In this document: in pieces, positions 11,891 through 22,586 of the stretch
Position numbering within the stretch: position 1 is the stretch's first letter
Layout: every line of letters starts with the position of its first letter
DNA from: Dryococelus australis
Lineage: Eukaryota > Arthropoda > Insecta > Phasmatodea > Phasmatidae
Assembly (NCBI GenBank): GCA_029891345.1
Contig: CM057000.1
Coordinates: 123,675,838 to 123,739,837 of the forward strand
Length of the DNA stretch: 64,000 nt
Reading direction: 5' to 3'
Program-made: the position numbers and the translations under genes
The notes under the pieces: model-generated
Told to the model about the DNA's origin: nothing
Database searches by the model: none
The model's input: only the letters and a program-made list of their open reading frames with translations

Positions 11891-12425
11891 TCCGTTTCAT
11901 CCGTCAGTCGCCCGTCCGTCCGGCGGTCACGTGATCTCCAACCAATGGCAGGGCAATTTTTTTTTCTATCCGTCAATCCGTCAAATATATCTCAAACTTT
12001 AACTTTCGAGTGACCGTCGGATGGACCACCGCTTTGTAATATCGTTCCTTGAACACGGCTGTCGGGAAACAGTCACTTGTTTATTTGTCTGAATATTTTT
12101 CTTTTTAAACACACAAGCCAGTGAAGTTGTTTACTTTTTTACGTTTCACCTTTGAATTGAACTGAAGATGACATAGATTTTCAAAGGAAATGCTGATACA
12201 TTATGTTAGGGAAAGAGAATATATCTATGAAATTCATTAAAAACACTTCTCTGTGTGCGAGAAAGTTCGTATTCTTGGGCGGTAACACTGAAAATTTTCT
12301 GGCCAGACGGATCGACGGCTGACGGATTGTTGTGAGTCGCTTTCAACTGACGGACGAAAAACCCGACGGATGACTGACTGACGGACGGGCGACTGACGTG
12401 TGCGACGGACGGTTGTGAGCCCAGC
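11890..12425. mobile_element. Foldback-type element rich in CCGTC/GACGG
   Basis: The left side carries repeated GTCAGTCGCCCGTCCGTCCG-like words (about 11900-11985). The right side carries their complements, GACGGACGGGCGACTGACG and relatives (about 12305-12410). Copies of CGTC thus point inward from both ends around a non-coding centre. This is the layout of a foldback or subterminal-repeat MITE; exact ends are not clear. Confidence 0.6.
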
Positions 12426-12445
12426 TTAACACTGCGCCACTTTGA

Positions 12446-12870
12446 GGTAGTCTGTTTGCGAGTTTCCTCACTCTTTTTGAATCAAACCTTTGAAAAATCA
12501 CTCCACATATGACGTGTTTGTTTGTTTACTAGATTTGTCATGTATCATGAGAGTTTTACATATCTGTTAACATAAACGTATCTTCTTTTCGCTTAAACTG
12601 ATCTTGTACTTATATTTTATATGTAAAGTACAATATTTATTTTATTATTAATATGAATGAAAACAGGGAGGAAATAGGTGGGTTGGTAATACCTAGTAAG
12701 AAATCATTCTCATGCAAATTATTATTTAACTGAGTGCGCACGAATGAGTTGCGTTGTCCCTTTGGTGTAATTTTTTAGACTTGGTTAGGCTTTGTTTGCG
12801 TGGGGCGGAGGATTATACTGTAATTAGAACTTCAGCAGGGCTTCATAAAAACTGGTAGTAACCGTGAATG
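12446..12870. repeat. Dispersed repeat R2, copy 1
   Basis: This copy begins GTAGTCTGTTTGCGAG, continues CTCTTTTTGAATCAAACC and ends near CAGGGCTTCATAAAAACTGG. Related copies lie at 15510-15722, 22587-23010, 28030-28350 and 63137-63567, with a piece at 21283-21420. All are non-coding, similar in length (up to about 430 bp) and in the same orientation. Family type is unknown. Confidence 0.75.
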
Positions 12871-14499
12871 AACTATATAAAGAGTGTATCTAAATTCTAC
12901 CGACTAACTTCGGGTGTAGGTTAATCATGAAAAAAGAAGTTGAAAATATATAAACGACATATGGTCTAAAATTAATTCTAAGGGAGGTACACTTTTTGCA
13001 GTTGTAGTAGAAGAAGAAAATGTTATTTTTACAGTACCACTGTAATATACCTCTCTCTGGAATATTCCCCTCCCTTTGATAGCAGCAACAGTGTGTTATT
13101 GGGCATTGTGCGTGCCCCACCTACCAGGTATTGGTAAATATTATAATCGGTGGTCCATCTTGAATATTATTTCCAATATTTGCAATAAACAATTGTTCCA
13201 GGTCCAACTTTAAAGATGTGTACCGCCCTTAGTATTTATTCACTTTAGACAATAGGTCTTATGTTTTCAACTAGTTTTTTCGTGCTTAACCAGCAGAAGA
13301 AGTTTGTCGGCCGAAATTAGATACGTAGGTGTATGTGAATACACCAGTTGTCGGGTTAGATTTATCTACAACGGTAAGAGATTGGACCTAGTTGCACTTA
13401 AAAACTTAGAATACTAAATTAACCAAAGTTTCTGTACTTTGAAGTATTATAAACACATAAAGAACTTTTTTTTTTTTACTCCATAAATGCATGCACACGA
13501 AAACTTGAGCCGTGTCAACACTTCAAGCGCACTTGGCAAATCTCGGGATGGTTGTTGAGGTGACGGAAAGTAGCAGAATGCCTTTCGCCCATTCGAATTA
13601 AAAATAGCAGACTAAATATATTACAAAGAAAGTGTATGCTAAACAAGAGCATAAGGAGCTGTGTGTCCAATAAGGTAAAAACCACTACCACGGAATATAA
13701 GTAACTTTGCCCGGAAAATCTCGTGAGATCGGAGAGAGTCTTGGTCATGCCACGAAATTTCCTCTAAAAATGTTAGGCTAGTTTACCATTCTTAAATTGG
13801 GATTCATTCAATAATAAACATGATACTAATTTTGTGTTGGAACAACATTATTTTAATTTTGAAGAGAATATTTGCAGCTCTTTTTAGAACAGCATTCGAC
13901 TTACGAGCTATAATTTAATTCATATTCGAATATAGTACACAAATTGACATTATGTTCACAAGTTTATTGCAGTTTTATAAATTATGCGAATTTTGGTTTG
14001 TACAAATTAATGCTGTGTAGCATTCCAAACTGCAGTAACCACCTCACACATCTTCTTAGCTCATTCATTTTTTCCGGTTGGTAAACTCAGCTTAATTAAC
14101 CGAGATATTTCAGAGCTGTTTGTTTCCTATGTTACACGATAGGCACGATGGAAATCTTGTAGCGATTTTAGCAATATTCAAAGAGTAGAAGAGTCTCTCT
14201 TGGTCAATACCTTTTACATAATATAACAACACATGCAGCAGTTTAAATCTGCCTTTAGTTTCCAATACAAATATGTAAGTAATAATAATATCTATGTGAT
14301 ATCATGGCTTTATCACACATCCGCACACGTACATATATGCATTTAAGAATGTATAACATAATGCTGTCATAAAATACAATATAATTTTTTTTTGTGACGA
14401 GTCGGATTATGTGTGTACACACACACACACACACATTTATTATTACTAAAACCTCTTTTAAACCAGTTACATTTTGAATTAGTCACTCGGCAATGGCAC
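12871..14499. other. No recognised gene; one CA microsatellite
   Basis: The open frames in this stretch are short and unremarkable. A (CA)n tract sits at about 14416-14435. Confidence 0.5.
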
Positions 14500-14860
14500 C
14501 GCATGATGCGGGGGGGGGGGGGATTTTCCAGTGAGGCGACGCCTTCGTATTGGCTGTGGGTGAGCCTGTGCTGACATTTGTCTAAAAGTAGCCTAGCTTC
14601 ACGGGAGACGACTGTCTTTTGCCTATTGGCAGATTGACAGTTTGGCTCGTGATCAGTAGTCGTCCTGTTTCGAAAGTGGGTGTTTTTTTTTTTTTTTGGG
14701 CGCTGGCGACGTCTGGACTTGCACTAACAGGTTATACCGGAGCGAGTACGCGCGACTTGGCACAGGCTTAGGTCAGCAGGGGAGCCTTTGTTCTGTCGTC
14801 GCGCGGCGCGAATATGCTTTACATTCCGCGCCCCGCAAAATAATTGCTGCTTAAGGATGT
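14500..14860. other. GC-rich, CpG-rich island-like segment
   Basis: After a G12 run (about 14511-14521) come about 320 bases much richer in G+C and CpG than the surroundings, including GTCGCGCGGCGCGAATATG near 14800 and a T tract at 14683. No open frame of note. It could be a host promoter island or part of a transposon. Confidence 0.4.
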
Positions 14861-14869
14861 TTCTGAGTT

Positions 14870-15460
14870 CTCAGTGTATACTTGAAAAGTATGTACACAT
14901 GCGTACTATCGGTGATGTGTACTATTCATGTACTTGTTGAAACTATTCGGACAATTATTTGCACATCCCATTCACGGAAATACACACAATGATAACAAAA
15001 GAAAGGTAAATACAATTCAATAGAGTTTGTAATAACTTGGAAATACGGATTGGAATTGTAATATTATTTGTAATCATACGCCTGGGAAATATGCTGCAGA
15101 CGTCTAAACAACACTCAGAATGTTATTCATAATTGGAAACACATTTATTAAGCTGACAATTATTTACACATGCAACAGAACGACATTTTGTAAATACTAC
15201 TTACTAACTTTTAAAACTTGCGAGCTTTATAAACACAGAACGTACACGCTAATTTTCACACCTGAAATACAATATGGCGACTGTCGTAAGTACGCAAGTA
15301 TGGCCAGCAAGTATACAATTTCAAGTACTTACCAAGTATACTTCCTGTGTGTACTATACTGGGCATTTGAACAATGTTAGTATACACATGGTGATGCCAC
15401 TTCCAGCGGCAAGTACGCACAAGTATGCAATTTTTGAGATTTCAGAAACTTTCTGAATAT
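14870..15460. repeat. GTACTTG/CAAGTAC-rich repeat segment
   Basis: Words such as AAGTATGTACACATG, CAAGTACTTACCAAGTATAC and GCAAGTACGCACAAGTATG occur in both orientations. The same words occur inside the MITE at 6944-7591, for example ACGCACAAGTATGTACTTC. This is probably a diverged or unbounded relative of that element. Confidence 0.5.
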
Positions 15461-15509
15461 CATTAATACGTTGGAGAAGAATATCTTGAATAAGTTATTC
15501 GTGGTGACC

Positions 15510-15722
15510 GTACACTTTCTGAATCAAACCTTTGAAAAATCACCCCATATAATTATGTCATGTATGACAAGCGTTTCATACTCCTGTTACTACAAAAATA
15601 TTTTATTACTGGTTAAATTAAAATGTTATTAATATTTTATTTATAACTTACAATAGGCCTACTTCATTTTTAATTAATACTAATAAAAACAGAGTGAAAA
15701 AGGTGTGTTGGTAATGCCTAGT
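15510..15722. repeat. Dispersed repeat R2, copy 2 (partial)
   Basis: It shares CTGAATCAAACCTTTGAAAAATCACC with copy 1 in shifted form and the GTTGGTAATGCCTAGTA segment. It is directly followed by a MITE-A copy at 15724, which probably truncated it. Confidence 0.65.
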
Positions 15723-15723
15723 A

Positions 15724-15960
15724 TAGGCTGTTCACTGTAAAAAGAGCACTTTTGATGCCCTAGTTACTTTTTCCTTTCAGCCATATTTTATCCTTTAACC
15801 ACCTTTTTGAATAAATATTGTCATGTTAGTAATAAACACAGTGTGTATATTCCACCGCACTCGGAAGATAACGTTTACGGCTAAAATAAAATATATTTGT
15901 TGACTATTATTCCAAATGAGAGGGCCAGCCAAAGTGCTCACTTTATCGTGAACAGCCTAC
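15724..15960. mobile_element. MITE-A, full copy (about 237 bp)
   Basis: The left end TAGGCTGTTCACTGTAAA with GAGCACTTTTGA is mirrored by AAAGTGCTCACTTTATCGTG and AACAGCCTA on the right. Other copies: 52973-53207, 60284-60522 (inverted) and 63868-64000 (cut by the window edge). The TA flanks at 52973-53207 point to a Tc1/mariner-type TA target. A second left end without a partner starts at 15991. Confidence 0.85.
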
Positions 15961-15990
15961 AAGAAAATGTTTTCGTGAAAAATATTATTA

Positions 15991-16830
15991 TAGGCGGTTC
16001 ACGGTAAAATGAGCACATTTGACAAGGAATGAGTTCCAGGTCGAAATTTCTTGTTTGGATGCCATCATGGGCGAGTAGACTAAACTAAGACGCAACGTTG
16101 AACGAGTTATATTTTATATTTTACATATTATTGTACTGGATCTTAGGATTCAGACAGACAGTCAGCCGACAAACATCTAAGGTCCAGTAACCGACTGACA
16201 CAACCCTTAATTATATTCAAGGAAATACCTAAATGCAGTCAATTCGGTGTGTCAATTCTTACATCAACCTCTGACTTAATATTAAGAATAAGAGAGTTCA
16301 GTACTGAGCAAACCAAGGGTCAGTTGACTCTTCAACCACAGAAACCACCGGAATAATTTACATATAAGTACAAATAAAGTGATACACCAGTGTCGAATAA
16401 CAGGAAATACAGAAAAGTATAAGATACGCAATGCGACTATCTGATTTTTACTTGATTTCATAATAAATTGTCTGCTGAAAAGGTTTTCAATTTTATTGGT
16501 CAATAGAAAAACCCAAACCTAAACGCCCGCCTGGTAATGAACACGTATATGTAAAACAAATCATTACCATTCTACTCATTTATTCTGACGAAGCCATAGT
16601 ATTTATGTTAATTTAATTGACTACCGTATTGACCTACTGGCGCAGAGATACACATTTATTTTTATTAGACCGAACTTTTCCTCCACATGAAAAATGTTTA
16701 GAATATCAATAAAACATTACTCACCTGTTCCTTATCAAGCTCGTTGTTATTGCTCCATAAAAATTAAAAAAATACTGACGTCTGTAGCCTTTGATAACGT
16801 TTTTATTATTGCATAAACATAACAGCCAAC
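15991..16830. other. Orphan MITE-A end, then no recognised gene
   Basis: TAGGCGGTTCACGGTAAAAT at 15991 is the left terminal motif of MITE-A without a right end nearby. The rest has no supportable gene. Confidence 0.5.
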
Positions 16831-16855
16831 AATTTGGTAACATGCCAAATTGTTG
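16827..16855. other. Perfect 11-bp-arm hairpin
   Basis: CAACAATTTGG (16827-16837), a 7-base loop TAACATG, then CCAAATTGTTG (16845-16855). The role is unknown; it could be the centre of a small inverted-repeat element. Confidence 0.6.
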
Positions 16856-16979
16856 TGTAAACATCCCTTTGTGAGTGCTGGCACTTAGCGGTAAATCATA
16901 ACGCTACTAAATCTCAATATTTATCAGCTTCAAATTTGCCAGCTGATTGTTTCTATTGCAACTGGCATATATTCCTACT

Positions 16980-17110
16980 AATTACAGAGTTGGGATGCGG
17001 GTTCCACAACTCTTTGGTCGTGGGTTCGAATCCCAACTTGCGCTTCTCTTGAAGAATGAGGTCGCACTGTTGACCGCACAGTGACTGATTTCGGCCTTAC
17101 GGTTTCGGCA
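16980..17110 (+). mobile_element. tRNA-like SINE fragment
   Basis: ACTCTTTGGTCGTGGGTTCGAATCCC (in two parts, 17009-17035) contains a good B-box, GGTTCGAATCC. The A-box side is disrupted, so this is a remnant. Open frames crossing it on the minus strand (16978-17283) are chance. Confidence 0.5.
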
Positions 17111-17441
17111 GGTGCACCCCGTACAGAATAATCAGCTTCAGGGATCTCAAGTACTTCCACTATTAATTCATCGTAGGATTGACAGTTTAAATTGATGGAG
17201 TATATGGATGGATCAGACTGTAGTTTGGTGTCGACATTGGACCAGAAAAAAACACCTCCGTCGCACTCAAAATCCTCACTCACAGTGACATCAAATAGCG
17301 AGTAATGAGCATGTAATCACCTACGGTTACGATCAAACAGACTTGTTCCCAATAATATGATTAGTATATAATGCATTTCATCAAAGATAATACATTAATG
17401 CATTATATAGTGATGTTCGATGTAAATTTAAACAAAGGATC

Positions 17442-17468
17442 AACGTCACACTCATTTAGTGTGACGTT
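17442..17468. other. Perfect 11-bp-arm hairpin CACACTCATTTAGTGTG
   Basis: Arms AACGTCACACT (17442-17452) and AGTGTGACGTT (17458-17468) enclose the loop CATTT. It lies between the SINE fragment and the candidate minus-strand exon. No T run follows in either direction that would suggest a terminator. Confidence 0.6.
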
Positions 17469-17624
17469 TTATCATGACACATGACCTACGTTTTATGATT
17501 ATCCAATATCCGGTACATTATTGTCTAATAACTCGTTTGAGTCACTATTGCGCTCGTTAATGATGGCTAGTTCACTGGACTTATAAGGCTCGTAGAAGCG
17601 AGCCCAAAATTAGGATCTATGATG

Positions 17625-17891
17625 TTAGTTTATATGTGACTCGTTAAATTTTTCTGGCATAAATTGGAAGAAGCTCCTTCTAGGATCTAGGGATGAGGTC
17701 ATGTTCCACCGTCTCCTAATGGCCTGCGAACAATAGTTTACCAGTGTAGGCAATCTGGTACCACCGACAAACCTTTCCAAGCACTCTTTCTGGTCGGTTA
17801 ATGTCACATTGTGAGGAGAGATTTCGGCTACTACAAAATCAGAACTGACAAGAAGATTTGGGGGATTAGAGTTTTTAATGAATTCTAATAG
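17625..17891 (-). CDS. Candidate terminal exon with a BC-box (SOCS-like) motif
   Basis: The minus-strand open frame runs from about 17891 to a stop at 17625-17627. The Met-initiated part starts at 17807, but the frame is open upstream to a TGA. That is compatible with a 3'-terminal exon whose splice acceptor could be the AG in ACACTATTAG just upstream, although the pyrimidine tract there is poor. The protein includes ECLERFVGGTRLPTLVNYCS followed by QAIRRRWN. TLVNYCSQAI fits the elongin-BC box pattern (Thr/Ser-Leu-x3-Cys-x3-aliphatic), as at the C-terminus of SOCS-box proteins. No second exon was identified. It could be a chance or decayed frame. It lies about 0.5 kb from the phosphatase, in opposite orientation. 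Confidence 0.3.
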   Translation of the reverse strand, partial: LLEFIKNSNPPNLLVSSDFVVAEISPHNVTLTDQKECLERFVGGTRLPTLVNYCSQAIRRRWNMTSSLDPRRSFFQFMPEKFNESHIN

Positions 17892-18350
17892 TGTTCAAAT
17901 GGTTACATAATTATACATTAATTTTTTTTTTTGATTGATAGCAAATTGCAGAATATTATAGCTTTATAAATGGTGAACAAAAATAGTGAATAAAGTTCTA
18001 GTGCTGAAAACTTAAAGATAGTTTCATATTGCTCAGAACTATTCATAGAATAGAATGACCATCGAAGCTAGTACGGGTAAAATTACTTATGCTAGTCGAG
18101 CTTTAAATACTTGATATACTGAGTACATCTCTATTTTGTTTACCCACTCGTATTCCGAGAAAAGCTAATATGTCTCTGTAACAGTTGAGCACGCTACAGC
18201 ATAAATTAGCCGTTTAAAGAATGATAATGAGCTAATTCTTGAGAACCGTCCCAAGTTTGGTACGCATAAAAACTTGAATAACATAAACAAACGCGCATTG
18301 CCCGTCCAACATTCGTAATAGAAGGCCCTTTATTTTGACGCTAAACCACT

Positions 18351-19322
18351 ATGGAAAAGTGCAGTTTCAAGAGCTTGAGCACTATCGATTTCCTGGAGAT
18401 GATGAGGCGGCGGGAATATCAAGACCTCATTCAACTGGAGCACACACAAGTTGAGAGAGCCCGATTACAAGGTACTTTCGTTAATTTTTCAAACCCAGAA
18501 AATTCGTTGAGGAATCGACAGTATGATATCCCATGTAGGGATCACTCGAGAGTGATCTTAAAATCAGATGGCGATTCAACACACGATCATGGAAATGCCG
18601 TTTTCAATCAGATCGTTATAACATCGAGGGACAGCACGTCGACCTATATTCACGCGAATTTCGCGGATGGGTTTGATGAAACAAATAAGTTCATCTGTAG
18701 TCAGGGTCCAACGGAAGAAACAGGCGCAGAATTCTGGAGCCTAGTCTGGCAACATAATTGTGGTATTATTGTGTGTCTAACAGCAATAGATCCAGATGAT
18801 CAAGTTTGCTTTGAGCATTGGATAAATAATGAAGATTACGAAATCATATTTGGAAGATATGTCATTAGAACCATTGAAATCATTGAAGGATCCTGTTTTA
18901 CCACCACACGATTACGGATCACTGATGTGACTAGTGGAACATCGCGGGAGGTAACTCATTTTTGGTATACGAACTGGCCCGACCATGGTATACCAGCTGA
19001 TCCGGAGGAGTTTACAACTCTTCTATTGCAAGTGAACCAAAAACAAGAAGAATTGATGGAAAAAGCCACGGATGGTTCCCAGTCGAAGCCCGGACCTATA
19101 GTTGTTCATTGTTCCGCAGGGGTAGGTCGCACGAGAACATTTTGTGCCATTGGCAATGCTTTGTCTCAGTTACATAAGGAGAAAACACTGTGTCTTCCGC
19201 AGACAGTACTAAAACTAAGGAGCCAGCATCATTCGAGTGTCTTTTGCTCTAGTCAATATGTGTTCAGTTACAAAGTGATTGAGAGTGCTTTACTCACAGA
19301 AGTGAAAGACAATTCTTCCTGA
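18351..19322 (+). CDS. Single-exon protein tyrosine phosphatase, bracovirus-PTP-like
   Basis: An intact 323-residue classical (class I cysteine) tyrosine phosphatase domain without introns; it would remove phosphate from phosphotyrosine proteins in the cytosol. Features in order: an N-terminal helix region (SLSTIDFLEMM, residues 9-19), a pTyr-loop-like NRQYDI (55-60), DHSRV (64-68), YIHANFADGF (99-108), FICSQGP (114-120), the WPD loop WTNWPDHGIP-like with Asp211 (207-214), and the P-loop HCSAGVGRT with Cys254 and Arg260 (253-261). The Gln of the usual VQT Q-loop is replaced (SVFCSSQY, 295-303), and the Gly after GRT is Arg262. Length, lack of introns, the YIHAN form and the N-terminal FLEMMRRR-type segment recall polydnavirus (bracovirus) PTPs; cellular PTPs usually have introns and extra domains. 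The start is the first Met of the frame and gives a complete domain. No TATA box is clear upstream. A retrocopy of a cellular PTP is the alternative. Confidence 0.9.
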   Translation: MEKCSFKSLSTIDFLEMMRRREYQDLIQLEHTQVERARLQGTFVNFSNPENSLRNRQYDIPCRDHSRVILKSDGDSTHDHGNAVFNQIVITSRDSTSTYIHANFADGFDETNKFICSQGPTEETGAEFWSLVWQHNCGIIVCLTAIDPDDQVCFEHWINNEDYEIIFGRYVIRTIEIIEGSCFTTTRLRITDVTSGTSREVTHFWYTNWPDHGIPADPEEFTTLLLQVNQKQEELMEKATDGSQSKPGPIVVHCSAGVGRTRTFCAIGNALSQLHKEKTLCLPQTVLKLRSQHHSSVFCSSQYVFSYKVIESALLTEVKDNSS

Positions 19323-19504
19323 TACTACTGTTGTTGGTTTTATTTAAGGGTTACATCCATATACATAAATATCTCATTGGTTGATATAAGTAAGTTCTCA
19401 ATTATTACTTAACTAGCATGACTTTAGTTTTCAGTTTTTTTATCCAAATATTTTATAATACATTAATTAATTAATTTGTACTCGAATATAACATTAATCA
19501 TCGA

Positions 19505-19745
19505 TAGGCGCTAGTGGCCGAGTAGGCTAAATGCAACTTTGTCAACGCCGCGAGCATGGGTTCGAATCCCGGCTTGGACTTATTCTCAATGGAGAGAAAG
19601 AGGCTAATTAGCGACCGCAGGTCACTACTAGGGTGGCCTACCGTACCGGCCGGGTTTTCTGAGGTTTCCCGGCGCCACTGCAATGTCATGAATACGCCAC
19701 TGCAGGTGAATACGGTACAGGTTATCAAGACGGCCTCAGCCACAT
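19505..19745 (+). mobile_element. tRNA-derived SINE
   Basis: GCGCTAGTGGCCGAGTAGGC (A-box region, 19508-19527) and GGGTTCGAATCCCGGC (B-box, about 19558-19573) form a tRNA-like head. A tail follows with GGTTTTCTGAGGTTTCCCGG. It begins about 180 bp downstream of the phosphatase stop codon. It is not a tRNA gene: the arms do not fold into a cloverleaf and it extends well beyond 75 bases. Confidence 0.75.
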
Positions 19746-20760
19746 AGTTATGTAGGGTTGTTTAGACTCAGAGGAGTGAGAAGGGTGTGAATTCTATACC
19801 AAAGAGACCGGGTCCAGGAAGATCCGCTAGAGGAGTGTACTTCAGTAGTCTGTAAAGGAAGTAGATATGAATAATAGACTCGGCGACAATGTTATTGTAA
19901 TTGTTACTGAATAGCCAAAAATAAGGACTACTAATTCATAGACTAATCTCTTTAATTTATTAACGGTTTAATTTACTAACAATTAATTAGCCAATAAGCA
20001 TAAATATAATGAGTTATTGTAATTGTTTATTATTCTCTAAATAAATCATATCATTCCAATATAAGGTTTTATTGACTTTTATACCTAATCCTTTAAGACA
20101 ATCCTATATAGGTTTGCACATCTATGGATTTTTCGGATAGGAATTAGCTGACAACAATTTCAATAGCAGGTCCAAGTGATGTATTTATAGTCTAAGATAG
20201 CAAAAGTGGATCTTCGGTCTTTAAGCATTCAGATTACTAGTGTACATTAGACACTATTTTTTGGTAACTGATTTCTTGATCCTAAACCTAGGGAAACAAA
20301 AGGTAATTCCAGTATGTCATAGGCTTGTTTAGTTGCCTCAATTTACCTATTTGAAATTATGTGACACTGTAGTGACCAGTAATAATACTTTAACCCATAA
20401 AACTGCTGTGGGATAAACATGTTTTTTTTTTTTTCAGATTGATAATTTGCCCCAGAAGCGATTATTTTTTTATGCTCGATTTTATTGGGCTGCTCCGTGT
20501 CAGTGAACTTTTTAATCACTTTCCTATTGCTCTTATCAAACTTGAGTCAATTCTGTTTTCACCGAATTATCGACCTTGTACACTTGCAATAAAGTTCGTT
20601 TTTCACTAAATGCTCGATATACATATGACAATCATAATTAATTTCACTAAAGTCGTAAAATTTGTTGCTGTGTAAATATGATAACATGGAACAATAACAA
20701 TATTAATCAGCTGCATTCGCAGAATCGTTATCTTTCATTGTAAGTAGCAAATTGAGAGTA
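19746..20760. other. No recognised gene
   Basis: AT-rich sequence with a T tract at about 20420. No element ends noticed. Confidence 0.5.
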
Positions 20761-20764
20761 GAGA

Positions 20765-21283
20765 TGTCTCATTTCCTTCCGATGGGTCTGCCGCTAACTT
20801 TTTTAATGTTCAGTATTAAAGACCTATTGGCAGTATAACTAATGTTGGTTTCGAAGAAATCCAAGTTTTCGAGGTGGGAAGCATTCCTAGTGAAAGCCCT
20901 GCTTAAAATATACTTTATGCACTCGTGTATTCTTCCGCCTTATGTAAGATTAACATTGGCATGGGCCTCATCACTTTATTCATACGTAGGTCAAGTGAAA
21001 ATGTGAAATTATTATAAAAGTAAATATTTGACAAATCTGCTAATTTTTACACTTCGACGCATTAAAAAAAAACAGAAAGCAAAATAAATTATTGAAATTA
21101 TCAGAAATGGTTACCTAACTCTCTTTATTCGACGTTAAGATATGGAACTTCTTCCAATCCATCGTTACCAATTTTACTGGGCGCGTGTCACTCAGGGCGC
21201 CCGTTAAAATAGCAGGTAATGGCAGTGACTTTTTTCTAAGGTTGGTTTCAAAAGTGCTCACTTTATCGTGAACAGTCTATAAA
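20765..21283. mobile_element. Longer MITE-A relative, left end unclear
   Basis: The right end TTTCAAAAGTGCTCACTTTATCG...CAGTCTATA (21248-21285) is the MITE-A terminus. The interior (GTATTCTTCCGCCTTATGTA, then CTCATCACTTTATTC) is shared with 21830-22010 and, inverted, with 60842-61204. These define a longer subfamily of at least 360 bp. Confidence 0.55.
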
Positions 21284-21420
21284 TTGAGCGCGCAGTATTT
21301 TGGTGCGTTTTCCTTCTGGTGTAATTTTCTAGACTAGTTAAGCTTTGTTTGCATCAGGCGGAGGAATAGTCTGAAACTAGAACTTCCGCAGATCAGGTTT
21401 CAGAAAAACTGGAAGCAACA
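21283..21420. repeat. Dispersed repeat R2 fragment
   Basis: It carries the R2 right half: GAGCGCGCAGTATTTTGGTG..., AAGCTTTGTTTGCATCAGGC and CAGGTTTCAGAAAAACTGGA. It abuts the MITE-A right end. Confidence 0.6.
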
Positions 21421-21789
21421 GCGAACGTACTTTACCAGCATGACGAAAGTTAAAATTGTTAGTTTTGGTAATTCCGTTTCATTAACTGCGAATACAGAGA
21501 AACTAACGTATACATTCACAGGACGTTCCACTAATTCGTGGTAAATTATGTGGCATTTATGCGGAAAGTCTCGTTCTGGAAAAAAAAAAAATGCACCGAG
21601 AAAAAAAGGCTTTGTTGAATCAAACAAAGTTTGTTGGGCGCAAACAAATTAATGGTTTGCATAAGGACAATGAAGTACTTCGTTGTTTGGAAACAAATTA
21701 TTTTGTCGTTCTTATTTGGCTTACCCAAACAAAGATTCAGTTGATACAACTAAAGATTTATTTGTCTCTTCATACATTATACAGTTCCG

Positions 21790-22040
21790 GTTTATAAATG
21801 CTTTTCACGGTAAAGTGAGCACTTTTGAAATCCCTGCCAAAGATCTACTGGCATGCACATTCCGTATTCTTCCACCGTATGTAAAATTGACATTGTCATG
21901 ATCCTGGTCACATTATTCAAGTAGCGGTCAAGTGAAGCTTTGAAATTATTAGGAAAGTAAATATTTAACTATTATGCTTGTTTATACACTTTCTATTCAT
22001 TAAATATATAGTAGGTAGAACAAGTGGATATCTTCATTAT
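21790..22040. mobile_element. Longer MITE-A relative, left part
   Basis: It opens with TTCACGGTAAAGTGAGCACT (about 21799) and continues with GTATTCTTCCACCGTATGTA, matching the interior of the 20765-21283 element. No right terminus was found; the R3 repeat follows. Confidence 0.55.
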
Positions 22041-22074
22041 TATGAAATGTTTTCATAACACTTTTAATTCAGCG

Positions 22075-22560
22075 TCAATGTTGAAGTACAGCAACTGCCT
22101 ATGGAGCACTGCACTCGACTAGACAACGTGAAGAATTCATAAAAATGTAATACACACACCATGAAAATTGTCAGAAAAGTGCGTTTTATGCCGTATATGA
22201 AAGAAGAATCTATATATTTTGCAACATTATAACATATTTTACTAAAATATACTTTTCAAAAGTAAAAATTAATCTATAGTCAGCATTTTAAACAAAATTT
22301 AAGCGCATTTCCATTTTGGATACTTCAGAAAGCAGAATTTACAATAAAATATTCTTTGAGAAAGATCGTCATAATATTTGCTATGGTTGCATATAAGAAC
22401 ATTGTAATAATAATGTATCATATTAATTTTATAATTAACTTTATTTACGCCAGTTTCAGCCATAAATGTTTACGATATATGGACTCACATAAAATCAATT
22501 ACAAGAATTATTTCCTGAGATGATCTGTGCCCTAGCAATCTCAGATAAAGCGACTACTGA
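22075..22560. repeat. Dispersed inverted-arm repeat R3, single arm
   Basis: It starts TTGAAGTACAGCAACTGCCT, continues CATGAAAATTGTCAGAAAAG and TTTTGGATACTTCAGAAAGC, and runs to GTTTACGATATATGGACTCA. It matches the left arm of the R3 elements at 23826 and 58020. No inverted right arm follows, so this copy is truncated. Confidence 0.75.
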
Positions 22561-22586
22561 AAAAACTTGAAAAGTTATCAAACATA

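Noticed and set aside
16978..17283. 101-codon minus-strand protein
   Set aside because: Its C-terminal part is the reverse of a tRNA-like SINE head, and the rest shows no domain.
18351..19322. Whole bracovirus proviral segment
   Set aside because: No excision motifs, ankyrin, Ben-domain, EP1-like or other bracovirus genes were seen on either side; only the phosphatase is similar.
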